This document shows positions 19,583 to 30,714 of a stretch of 64,000 nucleotides of DNA, piece by piece. The notes under the pieces were generated by a model. The model saw only the letters and a list, made by a program, of their open reading frames with translations, was not told where the DNA came from and did not search any database. This stretch comes from Lepus europaeus. Lineage: Eukaryota > Chordata > Mammalia > Lagomorpha > Leporidae. The stretch's first letter is position 1. Every line of letters begins with the position of its first letter. The position numbers were made by a program, and so were the translations under genes. The stretch is from contig NC_084830.1 of NCBI RefSeq assembly GCF_033115175.1, positions 42,291,409-42,355,408 on the forward strand, written 5' to 3'.

Positions 19583-20215
19583 CTTGTCTGCGGTTTTTTT
19601 TTTGAAACCCTTTTGGTGTTTTGGAAAGATTGCATTTTTGCTCTAATTATGTTGCCATTTTTTTTCTTACAAACCTTTTATTATATGGTCAATTGTTAAT
19701 GGTATCTTTTGACTTATATTTTTTAAATTACTTAAAAATTTGTAACTGATATAAACATTTTAACTGGCATATTTATTGGTTATAAGATATTTAGATACAT
19801 GTAGATAATGTATATATTATATGGGTATATAACATAAAATGTAGCATCAGGGTAACATCTCTTTCCTCAAACATGTAGCATCTCTTTATGGCGAGAACAT
19901 TCAAAATTCTTTTGTCTGGTTGGGGTTTTGTATAGAAGTTAATACAGCACCCTGCCATGACCTACAGCCACCCTTCTGTGCGGTGCAACACCGGAGCGTC
20001 CTCCTGGTATCTAACTGTCGCTCCCTACCCATCAGTCAGCCTTCTCCGACCCCTCCCCTCTCACTCAGCACCACTCCACTCTCCACTGCCAGGAGCCCAG
20101 CCTGGTTGGCTTACAAATATGAGTGAGATGCTGCAGTGCCGGTGTTTCTGTGCTTGGCTCATTTCTGTTAGCATAACGGCCTCCAGTGCATCCAGGTTCA
20201 TATTAACTCCTTAAG
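19583..20215 (-). mobile_element. L1M 3'UTR fragment, minus strand
   Basis: From about 19690, antisense L1 3'UTR order: TATTTAGATACATGTAGATA, ATCTCTTTATGGCGAGAACA, GCACCCTGCCATGACCTACA, CTTACAAATATGAGTGAGAT, TTCTGTGCTTGGCTCATTTC, CCTCCAGTGCATCCAGGTTC. It is probably continued by 20785-21100. Confidence 0.75.
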
Positions 20216-20462
20216 AGCCACTGATGTTAACTCTACCTCCCGTCTCCTTTCCCTCTCCCTTCTCCTCCCAACTTTTACTTTTGTCACTTTGCCCTTTTCT
20301 CTTTTTTATTTTGGTGTGCAAAAGTAGAGAAAATATAATAAATCCCATGTTTCCATTCCCCACTAAACATTTGACCAATTTTCTTTCATCCATATTTTCT
20401 GACCCATATATCTCCAGATTGTTTTCAGGCAAATTTCTTTTTTTATTTTTTAATTTTATTGT
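20216..20462. other. pyrimidine-rich intergenic spacer
   Basis: CT-rich tract then AT-rich sequence between L1 pieces. It could be internal to the same old L1 insertion, but no motif decides it. Confidence 0.4.
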
Positions 20463-20778
20463 TTTTTTAAAAATATTTATTTATTTATTTGAAAGGCAGA
20501 GGCAGAGAGAGAGAGAGAGGTCTTCAATCCACTGGTTCACTCCCCAGATGGCCGCAACGGCCAGAGCTGGGCCAATCCAAAGCCAAGAGCCAGGCGCTTC
20601 CTCCAGCTCTCCCACATGGGTGCAGGGGCCCAAGGACCTGGGCCATCTTCCACTGCTTTCCCAGGCCATAGCAGAGAGCTGGATGGGAAGTGAAGCAGCC
20701 AGGACTCAAACTGGTGCCCATATGGGATGCCGGCACTGCAGATGGTGGCTTTACCCGCTACGCCACAGTGCCAGCCCC
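20463..20778 (-). mobile_element. C-repeat SINE, minus strand
   Basis: Complete and near consensus: ATATTTATTTATTTATTTGA, GA tract, GATGGCCGCAACGGCCAGAG, and end GCCACAGTGCCAGCCCC. It splits an older antisense L1. Confidence 0.92.
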
Positions 20779-20784
20779 TGAAGC

Positions 20785-21100
20785 AGAATTTAAATAAGTT
20801 TTCTAGTTGCTGGTATTGGTTGACATGTCTCTTAAGCATCTGTTGAACTAAAGGTTCCTATGGCTTGTAAGCAATGACATTGAGCGCTTTTTCTTGTTTA
20901 TTGGATTTTGTTCAATTTTTAAAAAAATTTTTTTTTAATTGTTGAGGAGGAGTTCTTTATGTGTTCAAGATGCAAGTCCTTTGTCAGATCTCAGTTTTCA
21001 AATGCTTCCCCCATTCTGTACCTTAAGATTTAAATGTGGATAAAGTCTAATATATCAGTTTTTCTTATTTAGTTCATAATATTTGTGTCCTTTCTCTTTT
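20785..21100 (-). mobile_element. L1 ORF2/3' fragment, minus strand
   Basis: Antisense L1 marks: AATGACATTGAGCGCTTTTT, GAGGAGTTCTTTATGTGTTC, AAGTCCTTTGTCAGATCTCA, AAATGCTTCCCCCATTCTGT. Degenerate. Likely the 5'-ward continuation of the 19690-20215 fragment. Confidence 0.72.
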
Positions 21101-21460
21101 AAAGAAAGATTTATTTTTATTTATTTGAAAAGCAGAGTTAGAAAAAGAGAGAGAGAGAGAGAGACAGAGAGAGAGAGAGATCCATCGATCCATCGATCCA
21201 TCTTCCATCTGCTGGTTCACTCTCCAAATGGCTACAACAGCTAGGGCTGGGCCAGGCTGAAGTCAGGAGCCTGGGATTCCATCCAGGTCTCCCACATGGG
21301 TGGCAGGGGCCCATGTATTTGGGACATCTGCTGCTGCTTTCCCAGGTGTGTTAACAGGGAGCAGGAGCAGAAGTGGATCAGCTGGGACTCAAACCAGAAC
21401 TCATATGGGATGTGGCATCATAGGCAGCAGCCTAACCCACTGCACCCTAACACTGGTCCC
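21101..21460 (-). mobile_element. C-repeat SINE, older variant, minus strand
   Basis: AAGATTTATTTTTATTTATT start, GA tract, then a small ATCCATCGATCC tandem expansion (21180-21200), the CCATGTATTTGGGACATC variant, and end GCACCCTAACACTGGTCCC. Confidence 0.85.
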
Positions 21461-21622
21461 AAGACCACTCTCTTTTTTAAAAATTAATTAATTTTTTAAG
21501 GAATACAAATTTCATAAGCACATTTAAGGAATATAGTTATTCTCCCCTCCATGCCTGCCCTCCCTCCCACACTACCACCCCTCCTCCTCCTCCCTCTCCC
21601 CTTCCCAGTCCCATTCTCCATT

Positions 21623-21977
21623 AAGATTCATTTTCAGGGCCGGCGCTGTGGCGCAGAGGGTTAACACCCTGGCCTGAAGTGCTGGTATCCCATATGGGCG
21701 CCGGTTCTAGTCCCGGATGCTCCTCTCCTGATCCAACTCTCTGCTATGGCCTGGGAAAGCAGTGGAAGATGGCCCAAGTCCTTGGGCCCCTGCACCCACA
21801 TGGGAGACCTGGAAGAAGCTCCTGGCTCCTGGCTTCGGGTTGGTGCAGTGCCAGCCATTGCGGCCAGTTGGGGAGTGAATCATTGGATGGATGACCTCTC
21901 TCTCTCTCTCTTTGCTTCTCCTCTCTCTGTGTAACTCTTTCAAATAAATAAATCTTTTTTAAGAAAGATTCATTTTC
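21623..21977 (+). mobile_element. C-repeat SINE with target-site duplication, plus strand
   Basis: Element 21637-21963, GGGCCGGCGCTGTGGCGCAG to AAATAAATAAATCTTTTTT. It is flanked by AAGATTCATTTTC at 21623-21635 and 21965-21977, which puts it in the 3'UTR of the antisense L1. Confidence 0.94.
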
Positions 21978-22363
21978 TTTTTTTTTTTTATTTTATTTTA
22001 TTTTTTTTATTTTTTTATTTTAGACAGGCAGAGTGGACAGTGAGAGAGAGACAGAGAGAAAGGTCTTCCTTTGCCGTTGGTTCACCCTCCAATGGCCGCC
22101 GCGGTAGCGCGCTGCGGCCGGCGCACCGCGCTGTTCCGATGGCAGGAGCCAGGAGCTTATCCTGGTCTCCCATGGGGTGCAGAGCCCAAACACTTGGGCC
22201 ATCCTCCACTGCACTCCCTGGCCACAGCAGAGAGCTGGCCTGGAAGAGGGGCAACCCGGGACAGGATCGGTGCCCCGACCGGGACTAGAACCCGGTGTGC
22301 CGGCGCCGCAAGGCGGAGGATTAGCCTGTTGAGCCACGGCGCCGGCCCGAAAGATTCATTTTC
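21978..22363 (-). mobile_element. young-class C-SINE at the same target site, minus strand
   Basis: Element ~21978-22349 with a T/A-rich start, GACAGGCAGAGTGGACAG, and end GAGCCACGGCGCCGGCC. It is immediately followed by a third copy of AAGATTCATTTTC (22351-22363), so it used the preceding SINE's duplicated target. Confidence 0.95.
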
Positions 22364-22422
22364 AATTAACTTTGTGCACAGAAGACCAACGCTATACTAA
22401 GTAAAGATTTCAACCATTTGTA

Positions 22423-22441
22423 CACACACACACACACACAC
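22423..22441. repeat. CA microsatellite
   Basis: About nine CA units inside the antisense L1 region. Confidence 0.85.
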
Positions 22442-22760
22442 GAAAACTGTTTGAGAACAAGTTTTACAGTTAACTCTCAGTACAACTCATTGAGGACAGA
22501 GGCCTGCATGGGGAGTTAGTGCACAGTGACTCTTGTTGTTAATTTAACAATTAACACTACTATGTATGATGTCAGTGACCACCCAAGACTCTTGACATGA
22601 GTTGCCTAGGCTATGGAAGCCTTTTGAATCCACAAACTCTGTCAGTATTTAGACAAGGCCATAAGCAAAGCCTACCTTTAAAGAAAAGTACATCCTTCTC
22701 TGATGGCCACTTCTTTTTGCTGGGGTCTCAGAAGACCTCTCTTGGCACTCAGTCACGTAA

Positions 22761-23032
22761 AGGTATTACAGCTAGGGGCCAGCGCTGTGGCATAACGGGT
22801 AACGCTGCCACCTGCAGCTCTGGCATCCCATGCGGGCACCGGTTCGAGTCCCAGCTGCTTCACATCTGATCCAGCTCTCTGCTATGGCCTTGGAAAGCAG
22901 TGGAAGATGGCCCAAGTCCTTGGGCCCCTGCACCCATGTGGGAGACCCAGAGGAAGCTCCTGGCTCTTGGCTTTGAATCAGCTCAGCTCCTGCTGTTGCA
23001 GCCATCTGGGGAGTGAACCAGCGGATGAAGAC

Positions 23033-23067
<35 letters not shown>

Positions 23068-23187
23068 TGTCTGTCTCTATCTATCTCTATCTCTCCCTAT
23101 GCCTTTGCCTCTCTGAAACTCTGCCTTTAAAATAAATAAATGCCTTTTTTTTTTTTTTTTTTTTAGTAAAAAAAGGTCTTACAGCTA
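22761..23187 (+). mobile_element. C-repeat SINE with target-site duplication, plus strand
   Basis: Element ~22775-23173, flanked by AGGTATTACAGCTA (22761-22774) and AGGTCTTACAGCTA (23174-23187), one mismatch. Its CT tract expanded into TCTC/TGTG/TATC microsatellites (23030-23100), and its tail contains a long T run (23143-23164), possibly from a secondary event. Confidence 0.93.
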
Positions 23188-24108
23188 ATCTTGTAGATTC
23201 CTTTATGACTGTTGGAGGCAGAGTGTGAACAAGCTCCAGAGCACAACCTCTTTGTGCATCTTTGTAAGCCTTTATTGTTTTTAACTTTCCTCTTATTTCA
23301 AGAAGCAACTCAGAGCAAAGCACATTCTAGAAGTACTCCTTCCCCGGGTGCTGGGTGGGTGCTGTGGTGTGGAGCTGGCTCTAAAGTTTTACACTCTGAA
23401 GCGAGAGAGGTTAGCGTGGTCCCTCTGAACACCCGGGGCTGTGCCCACGCCTCCGAATCCCTGATCCAGACGTCCTGCCCTAGTGCCAAGCAGTTTATGG
23501 TTAAACTTGAATTTAATTTTTTACTTCAAAACAATCAGGAAAAGGAATAGAAAACTAGAAGCACAGTACAAAGAGCTTCTTTTCTCAGCTACTGGAGAGG
23601 ACATTGTCACGCCGGGACCTGGGCATGTCAGTATGTATTTCCTGTGCACTGGGACATTGTTCTACATACCCATCCGCCACCACCCAGGCCATTGCTATCA
23701 CGTTTAAGCTGACTTCCATGACCTCCATAGCTCTGGACATTACAGACCAGCTATTCTGTCAAAGTTCCCTCAATGCGGGTTTGATGTTCCTTATTATCAC
23801 ATTGAGATGATGCCTTTTTTGGTGAGAATGCCACAAAATTAATGCTGTGTTTTCCAAATGGTCCATGGTTTCATTTTATCCCATTACTGATGTTCATTTT
23901 GAGCATTTGATTGATTAAGTAGTCATCTGTCACTATAAAGTTGCTGTTTTTCTCTTTATGATTAATAAATATTTTTGTAGAGAGGTATTTGGAAATTATG
24001 TAAAATATGGCTCCTCATCAAACATCCAATTTATTCAATGACTTGTTTATACTTATATAGATTCATAGTTTCCGATTTTATTCAATGAGATAATATGTTA
24101 CATGAATT
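23188..24108. mobile_element. old LINE-type (L1M/HAL1-like) 3' region
   Basis: From about 23480, degenerate sequence resembles a widespread old mammalian LINE 3' region: CAATGCGGGTTTGATGTTCC, TGAGATGATGCC, GATGTTCATTTTGAGCATTT, CACTATAAAGTTGCTGTTTT, GATTAATAAATATTTTTGTA, CTCCTCATCAAACATCC. It continues at 24913-25040. Family and strand are uncertain. 23188-23480 is unassigned. Confidence 0.6.
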
Positions 24109-24168
24109 TTTTTAAAGGTTTTTAAAATTTATTTGAAAGGCAGAGTTATAGAAAGAGAGAGGCAGAGG

Positions 24169-24200
<32 letters not shown>

Positions 24201-24478
24201 GAGAGAGATTGAGATCTTCCATGCACTGGTTCAAATCACCAAATGCCCACAATGGCCAAGTTGGGACCAGGCTGAAGCCAGGAGCCAGGGGCTTCATTCG
24301 GGTCTCCCATATGGGTGGCAGGGTCCCCAGTGCTTGGCCATTGTCTACCGCCTCTCATGAGCATTCGCAGGGAGCTGGATTGGAAGCGGAGAGGCAAGAC
24401 TCAAACCTCTCACTCAGATTTGGGGTGTGAGTGTCTCAAGCAGTGGCTTAAGCTGCAGTACTACCATTGAGTGCCCCA
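24109..24478 (-). mobile_element. C-repeat SINE, older variant, minus strand
   Basis: TTTTTAAAGGTTTTTAAAAT start, long GA tract (24150-24215), GGTGGCAGGGTCCCCAGTGC variant, and end CAGTACTACCATTGAGTGCC. Confidence 0.85.
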
Positions 24479-24562
24479 CTTCCATTGTTAATGTTAGTGC
24501 TCAGATGATCAGCGAGGTGGCTGTCGGCTCATTCAAACTGGTTCTGTGTCCTTTTGCCACGT

Positions 24563-24922
24563 CTCATAATTTTTTTTTTTTTTTTTTTTTGGACAGGCAG
24601 AGTGGATAGTGAGAGAGAGACACGAGACACAGAGAAAGGTCTTCCTTTTTGCTGTTGGTTCACCCTCCAATGGCCACTGCGGCCGGCACATCTCGCTGAC
24701 CCGAAGCCAGGAGCCAGGTGCTTCTCCTGGTCTCCCATGCGGGTGCAGGGCCCAAGCACTTGGGCCATCCTCCACTGCCTTCCTGGGCCATAGCAGAGAC
24801 CTGGCCTGGAAGAGGGGCAACCGGGATAGAATCCGGCGCCCCAACCGGGACTAGAACCCGGTGTGCCAGCGCCGCAAGGCGGAGGATTAGCCTGTTAAGC
24901 CATGGCGCCGGCTCCTCATAAT
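24563..24922 (-). mobile_element. young-class C-SINE with target-site duplication, minus strand
   Basis: Element ~24573-24912 within the old LINE fragment. CTCATAATTTTTT occurs on both sides (24563 and 24914 onward), merging with the T tract. End AAGCCATGGCGCCGGC. Confidence 0.93.
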
Positions 24923-26904
24923 TTTTTGAGTACTTTTGGCTCTATGGCACAAGATATTCCAGACTTTTCTTATGCTGTTCCTGAACTGGAATTAGCCATT
25001 TCTCCAAGGAGCCCTGTTTTCTTTTAGGAAACAAAGGGCATTAGAAGTCAAGATCTTGGCTCCCAGTGTGCTTGTATATTGGGGTCTCTGCACCCAAGCC
25101 CCTTCCTAGGTGACCTAGGCGATCCACGGGCACACGGGAAGCACCACTCTCCCACAGAGTGGACGTCACTGGCGACCGTGGCTGTAGGAGCACCAATCGT
25201 GACTGCTCTGTTTCAGGCAGCAGGAAGGAGGAAGCGGGCAAAAGAATTCTCCTCTTGTTGAGTCAGTTCCCTTCCCTCCCAGAAGTCTCCCAGGACAGTT
25301 CTGCTCGGGTACCACTCCTTAGGACTTAGTCACATGGCTTCATTGAAGGCTGTATTATTCAGTTGGGCCCAATGTCCTGTTTCTAAAGACAAGAGGGTGG
25401 TAGCAGTTGGGTTGGGTCAGTTACAAGCGTCTCTCCCTCCGGCCTTGGCTGGGAGCAGCCTGGGCATCCTCTCAGCATGCCAAGAAACCTAAAGGTGTGC
25501 ACCTGTGACAGCGACCTTGACAATAGCACACCACACCCGGGGCCTCCTGAAGCAGCAGGAATGTCCCTCACTGTCTCGCCCAATGAGGGTTAAGGGCAAA
25601 TACAGATGTGGCCCTTGTTGCTGGTATCCCATGGAGGCTGGAGGCTGGAGCCGCAGGTCATCTCGGCAGTGGGCTATCCTTGCCCTGCAGCTGGGCCCTG
25701 TCGGCTGGCTTTCCCATTCCACCTTTCCTGAGAACAGTACTTCCCTTCTATCAGGAAATTTGCCCCCATTCCAGGTCAATCTAGCGAGTTTGGCAAACCG
25801 CAGGGCCCAATCCTGCCCTCAGGGTTGAGGGTATGGCCCAGCCAAGCCATTCCTAGCCTTGTCCTGCATCTCCTTGGACATTTTCAAGTAAGCCAGGAAA
25901 CTCGACATCCTTGATGACAATCTCTCCCTCTCCTGCCCCAGCCAGGCCTCAAGTTCTCCCCATGCTGCCTCCTGGGTGTCTTTCCTGTCTACCTTCCTGC
26001 CCCCCTTCCCCCAGCCACCACATCTCCTCCTGAACAACTGTGTAGCTTCCTAAAGGAGGATCCTACGTCTGGTGGGGGCCACGTCCCTCCAGTCCACTGC
26101 AGGGGGTGTCATTCTTTCAAAGGACAGATGTGGCTGTGTCTCCCCACCACCCCCTATCCTGGCCTTAAGATCACGATGAAGCTCCTTAGTGTGGCCACAA
26201 TCCCCAGGGGCTGCTCCTGTCTCATCTCGTTCCGCTCTCCACTGGTTCTTTTCAGTGTGGCCATCCGGGCCTTCTTGAACCCCAGGGCCTGGCACTAACA
26301 TGCAGCTTTGTCCATGCTGCTCCTTCCATCCAAATACTCCCCACCTAACTCTCCCCCTAGGTGATTCATCCTCTTGACCCTAGCTCACACGTTCTCCCCT
26401 CAGGGAAGCCCTCCCTCCCTCCAAGACCAAATCCCCCAAGCACACGCATGGCAGCACCTAGGAGCACTTGCTGCTGGTGACAGCTTGTCTCCTCCAGGAG
26501 GCTCCTGATGCTTCTGGAATGACCAGCAGCGAGGGAACTGGTGCACATGGTGAGCAGGCAACCTAGGCCAGGCCCCCTGGAGCCTGTCCCCAGCCTCCCC
26601 CCTCATCAAAGGTGGGCTCTGGGATGCAGGTGCCTTCCGGTGCCCGTGTGCCCGCAGAATGAGAGCTGGCAGGTGGAGAGGAGGTGAAAGTCCTGCCTCG
26701 GATTGGGGTGGAGGGGGTTCCCTTATTCCACACCCAGGCCCCAGAGTGCAGGAGCTCTTCCTTCAGTTGGCCAAGCCTTCCCAAGCTGTGCCCAGAAGGG
26801 AAAGCCAATGTATAAACTCATTTGAGTTGTGTTTTGTCATAGAAAGCTCCTTGGCCAAGGTTGATGACCTGACAGCCCAGCACTGGACACACATTGGGTT
26901 TGGA
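24923..26904. other. intergenic, mostly unique
   Basis: To about 25040, the old LINE fragment continues (CCATTTCTCCAAGGAGCCCT). The rest is unique GC-moderate sequence without a recognisable exon, except an L2-like stretch at 26210-26470. Frames such as 26659-27183 (plus) run partly through a SINE and are not coding. Confidence 0.5.
26210..26470. mobile_element. L2-like LINE fossil
   Basis: Resembles the L2 C-terminal region: CCAGGGCCTGGCACTAAC, CATGCTGCTCCTTCCATCCA, CAGGGAAGCCCTCCCTCC in the usual order. Old and degenerate; strand not decided. Confidence 0.5.
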
Positions 26905-27224
26905 CATTTGAAAAGTTGTGGTGGTGCAGTGCCACCCGTGACACTGCTACCTGTGACACCGGCATCTCCCATGCAAGCACCTGTTCAAGTCCCGGCTGCT
27001 CCACTTTCAATCCAGCTTCCTGCAAATGTGCCTGGGAAAGCAGCAGAAGAGGCCCAAGTAGCTGGACCCCTGCTATCCATATCAGAGGCCAGGCGGGAGT
27101 TCCTGGCTCCTGGTTTTGGCCTGACCCAGCCATCTGGAGAGTGCACCAGCAGATGGAAGATCTCTGTCTCCCTCTCTCTGTAATTCTACTCTTTAAATAA
27201 ATGAATACATCTTGAAAATAAAAA
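26905..27224 (+). mobile_element. C-repeat SINE, diverged, plus strand
   Basis: Head modified by a duplicated GTGACAC segment, then CCCATGCAAGCACCTGTTCA, CCAGCAGATGGAAGATCTC, and tail AAATAAATGAATACATCTTG. Confidence 0.8.
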
Positions 27225-29094
27225 GTTGGCCCAAAGGCAAGTTAAAAATTGTACTGATACGGCCAACTTTGCCGACTATCATTATACCACACAGAAGTCC
27301 TGGAAGGTGCCCCTTGCCCGCTGGTGAGCATCTGGGGCATGGTTAAAGTGTATATTTGAATGCTCAGAACGTTTCTGCAGCGAATGAGCCACAACAGATC
27401 TAAGCACCTCCATGAGCAAAGCAGATGCCGCAGGAAACCTGGAGTGCGATTCAGTCCCCGAGGGGTTTACAGATGCTGTTAAGGAGCATGGCTCAGCCAA
27501 GACAGGAAGTGCCGAGAAGCTAAGGGAGACAGCTTCCGGAAGGCTGCACGAGGGCAAGGCAGTTCACCACTGGGCACACAGAGCCTGACTTCATTTCCTC
27601 TACTATAGAATGGCCCAATAATTGCAAGGTGGTTGATGGGGAGGACGAACAGAGATCCAATACGCAGACTGGCCAGCAGAGAGGTGTTGAGCAAGTCGGA
27701 GTGAACGCTACTGCGGTGGTGCTTTGAGGGCCACCTAGAAGGAGTGTCTGCCCAAGTGGATACCCTGTCACCCCCATGCAAGCCAGTGCACGTGAAATGC
27801 CAGCATTAGGACTTTGGTTTTTGGGTTTGCGGCTTCACTGCTGGGAGGCCCTTGTTAAAAGGCAAATGTGTTACTTGACAGTGCTACTACAAGGAGCCAT
27901 GAGATGGAAACACCTGTCCAGGTTCAGTGCCGGAGAACGGCAAGGAACAGGGTGGAACCTGGGGCATGAGACATGATGCTCCCAGCGAGCGGCACGCCAC
28001 GTACTGCGGCACGAGCGTTTCTTGCCCAGCTGACCGTGACCTCGGACAGCTGCCCTAACCTCGTGGTGGCTTCCCCACGCAGTGTCCCTCTCCTCGGATG
28101 GTTCTGATGGTTGTTTTGATGTGGAAAGCACACGCTGTGAGTGGCAAGGAAGCGCTTGAAGACGCGGTCCACGCAGTGAGGGGCGGACACCAAACGAGAA
28201 GCAGGGGGCACTGAAAGTCCCCATCGTGGGGACCCCACCAGGGTGCTCTCCCCACCAGGGTGCTCTCCCCACCAACTGAAATGGCCAACGGTGCAGTTGG
28301 ATTGCGTCATGGCGACCGCCCGCAAGACACAGAGATGGCGGAATGTCACTTCCTGGGGGATGTCTGATCCCGACCTGCCAGCGGTTCTGTGGCCCTCACC
28401 TTTTAAGGAGGGTTTTCTCCTCTTGTACCTCTGTATCTGGCAGGCTAAGATGGACCAGCTGACAACGAAATGAGGCAGACAGGAAAGCTATTTGTTTAAA
28501 AGATGTGAAAGCGATGCCAACACGGGAGACTTGGTGTTGCAACAGTCCACAGGGGGGCATTGCATGCCAATTCATCATCTGTGGAATTTTCCACTCCCTC
28601 ACTAGACAACCCGAGATCAAAAAACAACTCCTGCACACAGACAGATGACAACTCTGTTATTTGTCTCAATGGGAGACCCCTTTAGGTCTTTATTAAATCC
28701 CTACTCCTCTCCTCGCTAGAAGCTAAGGGCCAATTAAAAATAAAGAGGCTGTTTGCTCAGCCTGAGATTTGGAGAGAACACACGGCTGGTGAACGCTCCC
28801 AGACACTGGCCAGCCAGCCGGCAGCAGCGGGGTCTCCCAGGGAGCCTTCCACAGGGCCTGCACCTCGGGAATCCTGATTCCACAAGGTCTGGCACCGGGT
28901 GTGGACATGGAAGCCACCTGGAATGCTGTACAAAACGGGAGGCCTGCAGACACCTTTCTGGAGGGCCTTAGGTGTGGAGCCTAAGTGGGCCCAGGAGACA
29001 GACCCATCATATTCAGTTCTCGGCAGCAGGTTTCCATAGGCAGAACATTTTGCTATCTGACGTCAACCAACCAAGGCTTAGCACTGAGGAGAGT
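27225..29094. other. intergenic, unannotated, with a short tandem duplication
   Basis: Unique, fairly GC-rich sequence without recognisable transposons. An 18-bp unit CCACCAGGGTGCTCTCCC repeats about 2.3 times at 28232-28275. Minus-strand frames of 134 and 141 residues overlap here but show no domain. Confidence 0.5.
28232..28275. repeat. 18-bp minisatellite, 2.3 copies
   Basis: Tandem CCACCAGGGTGCTCTCCC units without visible divergence, suggesting recent duplication. Confidence 0.75.
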
Positions 29095-29395
29095 GGGCAT
29101 TTAGCCTTGGGGGTTGACATTCGCATCTGATATCAGAGTGTGAGTCCAATCCCGGGGCTCTGCTTCCTGACTCCAGCTTCCAGCCAACGCAGATCCTTGG
29201 AGGCAGTGGTGAGGGCTCACGTAACTGGGTCTCCCACATGGGTCGTGTTCCCAGGTCCTGGCTTTGGCCTTGACCCAGCCTTGGCTGTTGCAGGCATTTG
29301 GAGAGTGAACCAGCAGATGGAATGTCTCCATCTCTCCATCTCTCTCTCTCTCTCTCTTTCTCTCTCTGCCTCTCAGATAAATACAAATATTTCCT
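29095..29395 (+). mobile_element. C-repeat SINE, older variant, plus strand
   Basis: Degraded head, GAGTCCAATCCCGGGGCTCT, GGTCTCCCACATGGG, AGCAGATGGAATGTCTCC, CT tract, then CTCAGATAAATACAAATATT. Confidence 0.78.
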
Positions 29396-29947
29396 TAGTA
29401 TTTGTAAAATACTTAGAGCAATTTCAGATAACTAGGAACTATTCAATAAATAACCACTAGTTATTCCACTGCCTCAAAAATGATAATGTTTTGAAGAAAA
29501 ACACAACTGAGTTTGGAGGCAAAAAAGGTTGGAATGAGAAAAGAGGCTGGGAGGGAAATGGAGAGGGGTTATTTTAGCTGGAGTAGTCAGAGAGGGCTTT
29601 CCTGAGGGGATGGCAAATACAGAGAGCTTCATGAAGGTCTGGGGAAGAAAGAAAAGCAACACACAAGGACCGGAGGTGGGATGTGCTTGGCAGGCCGGGG
29701 AGAAGAGAGCAGGGCTGACAGGTGGAGGGGCCAGGGGTGAGAGCCCACCGGGCCACTCAGCATCTCAGCCGGTGGGGCTCAAGCCTTTGTCTCCCAATGT
29801 GCTGTGCCAGGCCATGGACTATGCCGGTTATTGAATAAAGGAAAATGAAGTACTAACCATGTGGTAGCCCCTCCATCTGCAAATTAGAAGATCAACCTTC
29901 CAAGCTCTACTGTTCACTCCCCAGTACATGCAAAACCCAACCAAGAA
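29396..29947. other. intergenic, unannotated
   Basis: Purine-rich unique sequence (29480-29740) followed by a short AT-rich stretch. No repeat or exon recognised. Confidence 0.45.
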
Positions 29948-30006
29948 AATATATATATATATATATATAATCTATCTATTTATCTATCTATCTATCTATC
30001 CATCCA

Positions 30007-30036
<30 letters not shown>
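29948..30036. repeat. compound microsatellite (AT)n-(TCTA)n-(AT)n
   Basis: About 11 AT units, then about 12 TCTA/TCCA units, then another AT run of about 14 units. The two AT arms are self-complementary, so this is a likely hypervariable and cruciform-prone locus. Confidence 0.92.
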
Positions 30037-30037
<1 letters not shown>

Positions 30038-30520
30038 TGCAGCTCACAAAGCGGAAAGTCCAGATGGGCTGGCAATCGCGAAGAGCACTGGTTGGCTCTT
30101 CCAGGCGAGTGGATGCAATTCCCTTGGGGGCCCTTACGGTATACCGGTAGCTGCTTCCGTGCAGGCAGCGGTTACCAGAGGCAGTGCTTTGCTACTGTTT
30201 CCCAGGGACCCATTCCAGATTGGGCTGGGAGCCTGGCGGCGCAGCCAGGCGGGCGCACGCGGTTGTCTCCCACCGCGCGTGGGCAGGGCAGAGCTGCAGC
30301 GCCGGTGGCTTTCACGCAGGAAGTTGTGCTGGTGGTGCCGCCTCCACGGTGTTTGGAGGGGATCGTGGCTTCCCCCGCGCTGTTTCTGGCGTGTCGACGG
30401 TAACTTCCTGTTTCTCTGGGGTCCGGCGCTTTGGGTTGCTGTGGGTTTGTTTTGTTTGGGGGCTGGGGCCCGGGGGTATCTCCCCAACACTTGCGTTGCT
30501 TAGGTTTCTAAGTCATGTGC
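30037..30520. other. GC-rich, CpG-rich block of unknown origin
   Basis: About 450 bases markedly richer in G+C and CpG than the surroundings (GGCGGCGCAGCC, GGGCGCACGCGG, CACCGCGCGTGGG). No splice pattern or known protein is visible. A 118-residue minus-strand frame (30134-30490) has low-complexity basic composition. It could be an orphan CpG island or a 5' region of a young LINE. Confidence 0.45.
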
Positions 30521-30714
30521 ATGTGCGGTTTTCTGTGCAATCGGTGCTTCGGCCCACCCAGCTTCCCCTCTGCTCTCTGTGAGCTAACATGCCCACTTCC
30601 CCATCAGGCCTCCATGGTGGGGGGGGGGGGCGGGTTCTGTGTGTATCTTGGGGTCTTACTTCCTCTGCTTCCCTCCCTCCCCACACCCCAAGGAGGGGCC
30701 CAACTAGCCAGCCA
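30521..30714. other. intergenic, G-run containing
   Basis: Unique sequence with a G12 run near 30619-30630 and a C/T-rich stretch. Confidence 0.4.

Larger units (their letters stand above)
21466..22770 (-). mobile_element. rabbit-type L1 3' end, minus strand, split by two SINEs
   Basis: Left edge is T-rich (complement of the L1 polyA tail). A long pyrimidine tract (21540-21610), complement of the 3'UTR polypurine tract, then leads to CATTAAGATTCATTTTC. After two SINEs it resumes at 22364 with AATTAACTTTGTGCACAGAA and a CA microsatellite. How far it extends right of 22440 is inferred. No ORF seen. Confidence 0.75.

Noticed and set aside
20224..20781. 185-residue plus-strand frame
   Set aside because: It runs through a pyrimidine-rich spacer and a reversed C-SINE; the second half is the SINE peptide pattern seen dozens of times in this window.
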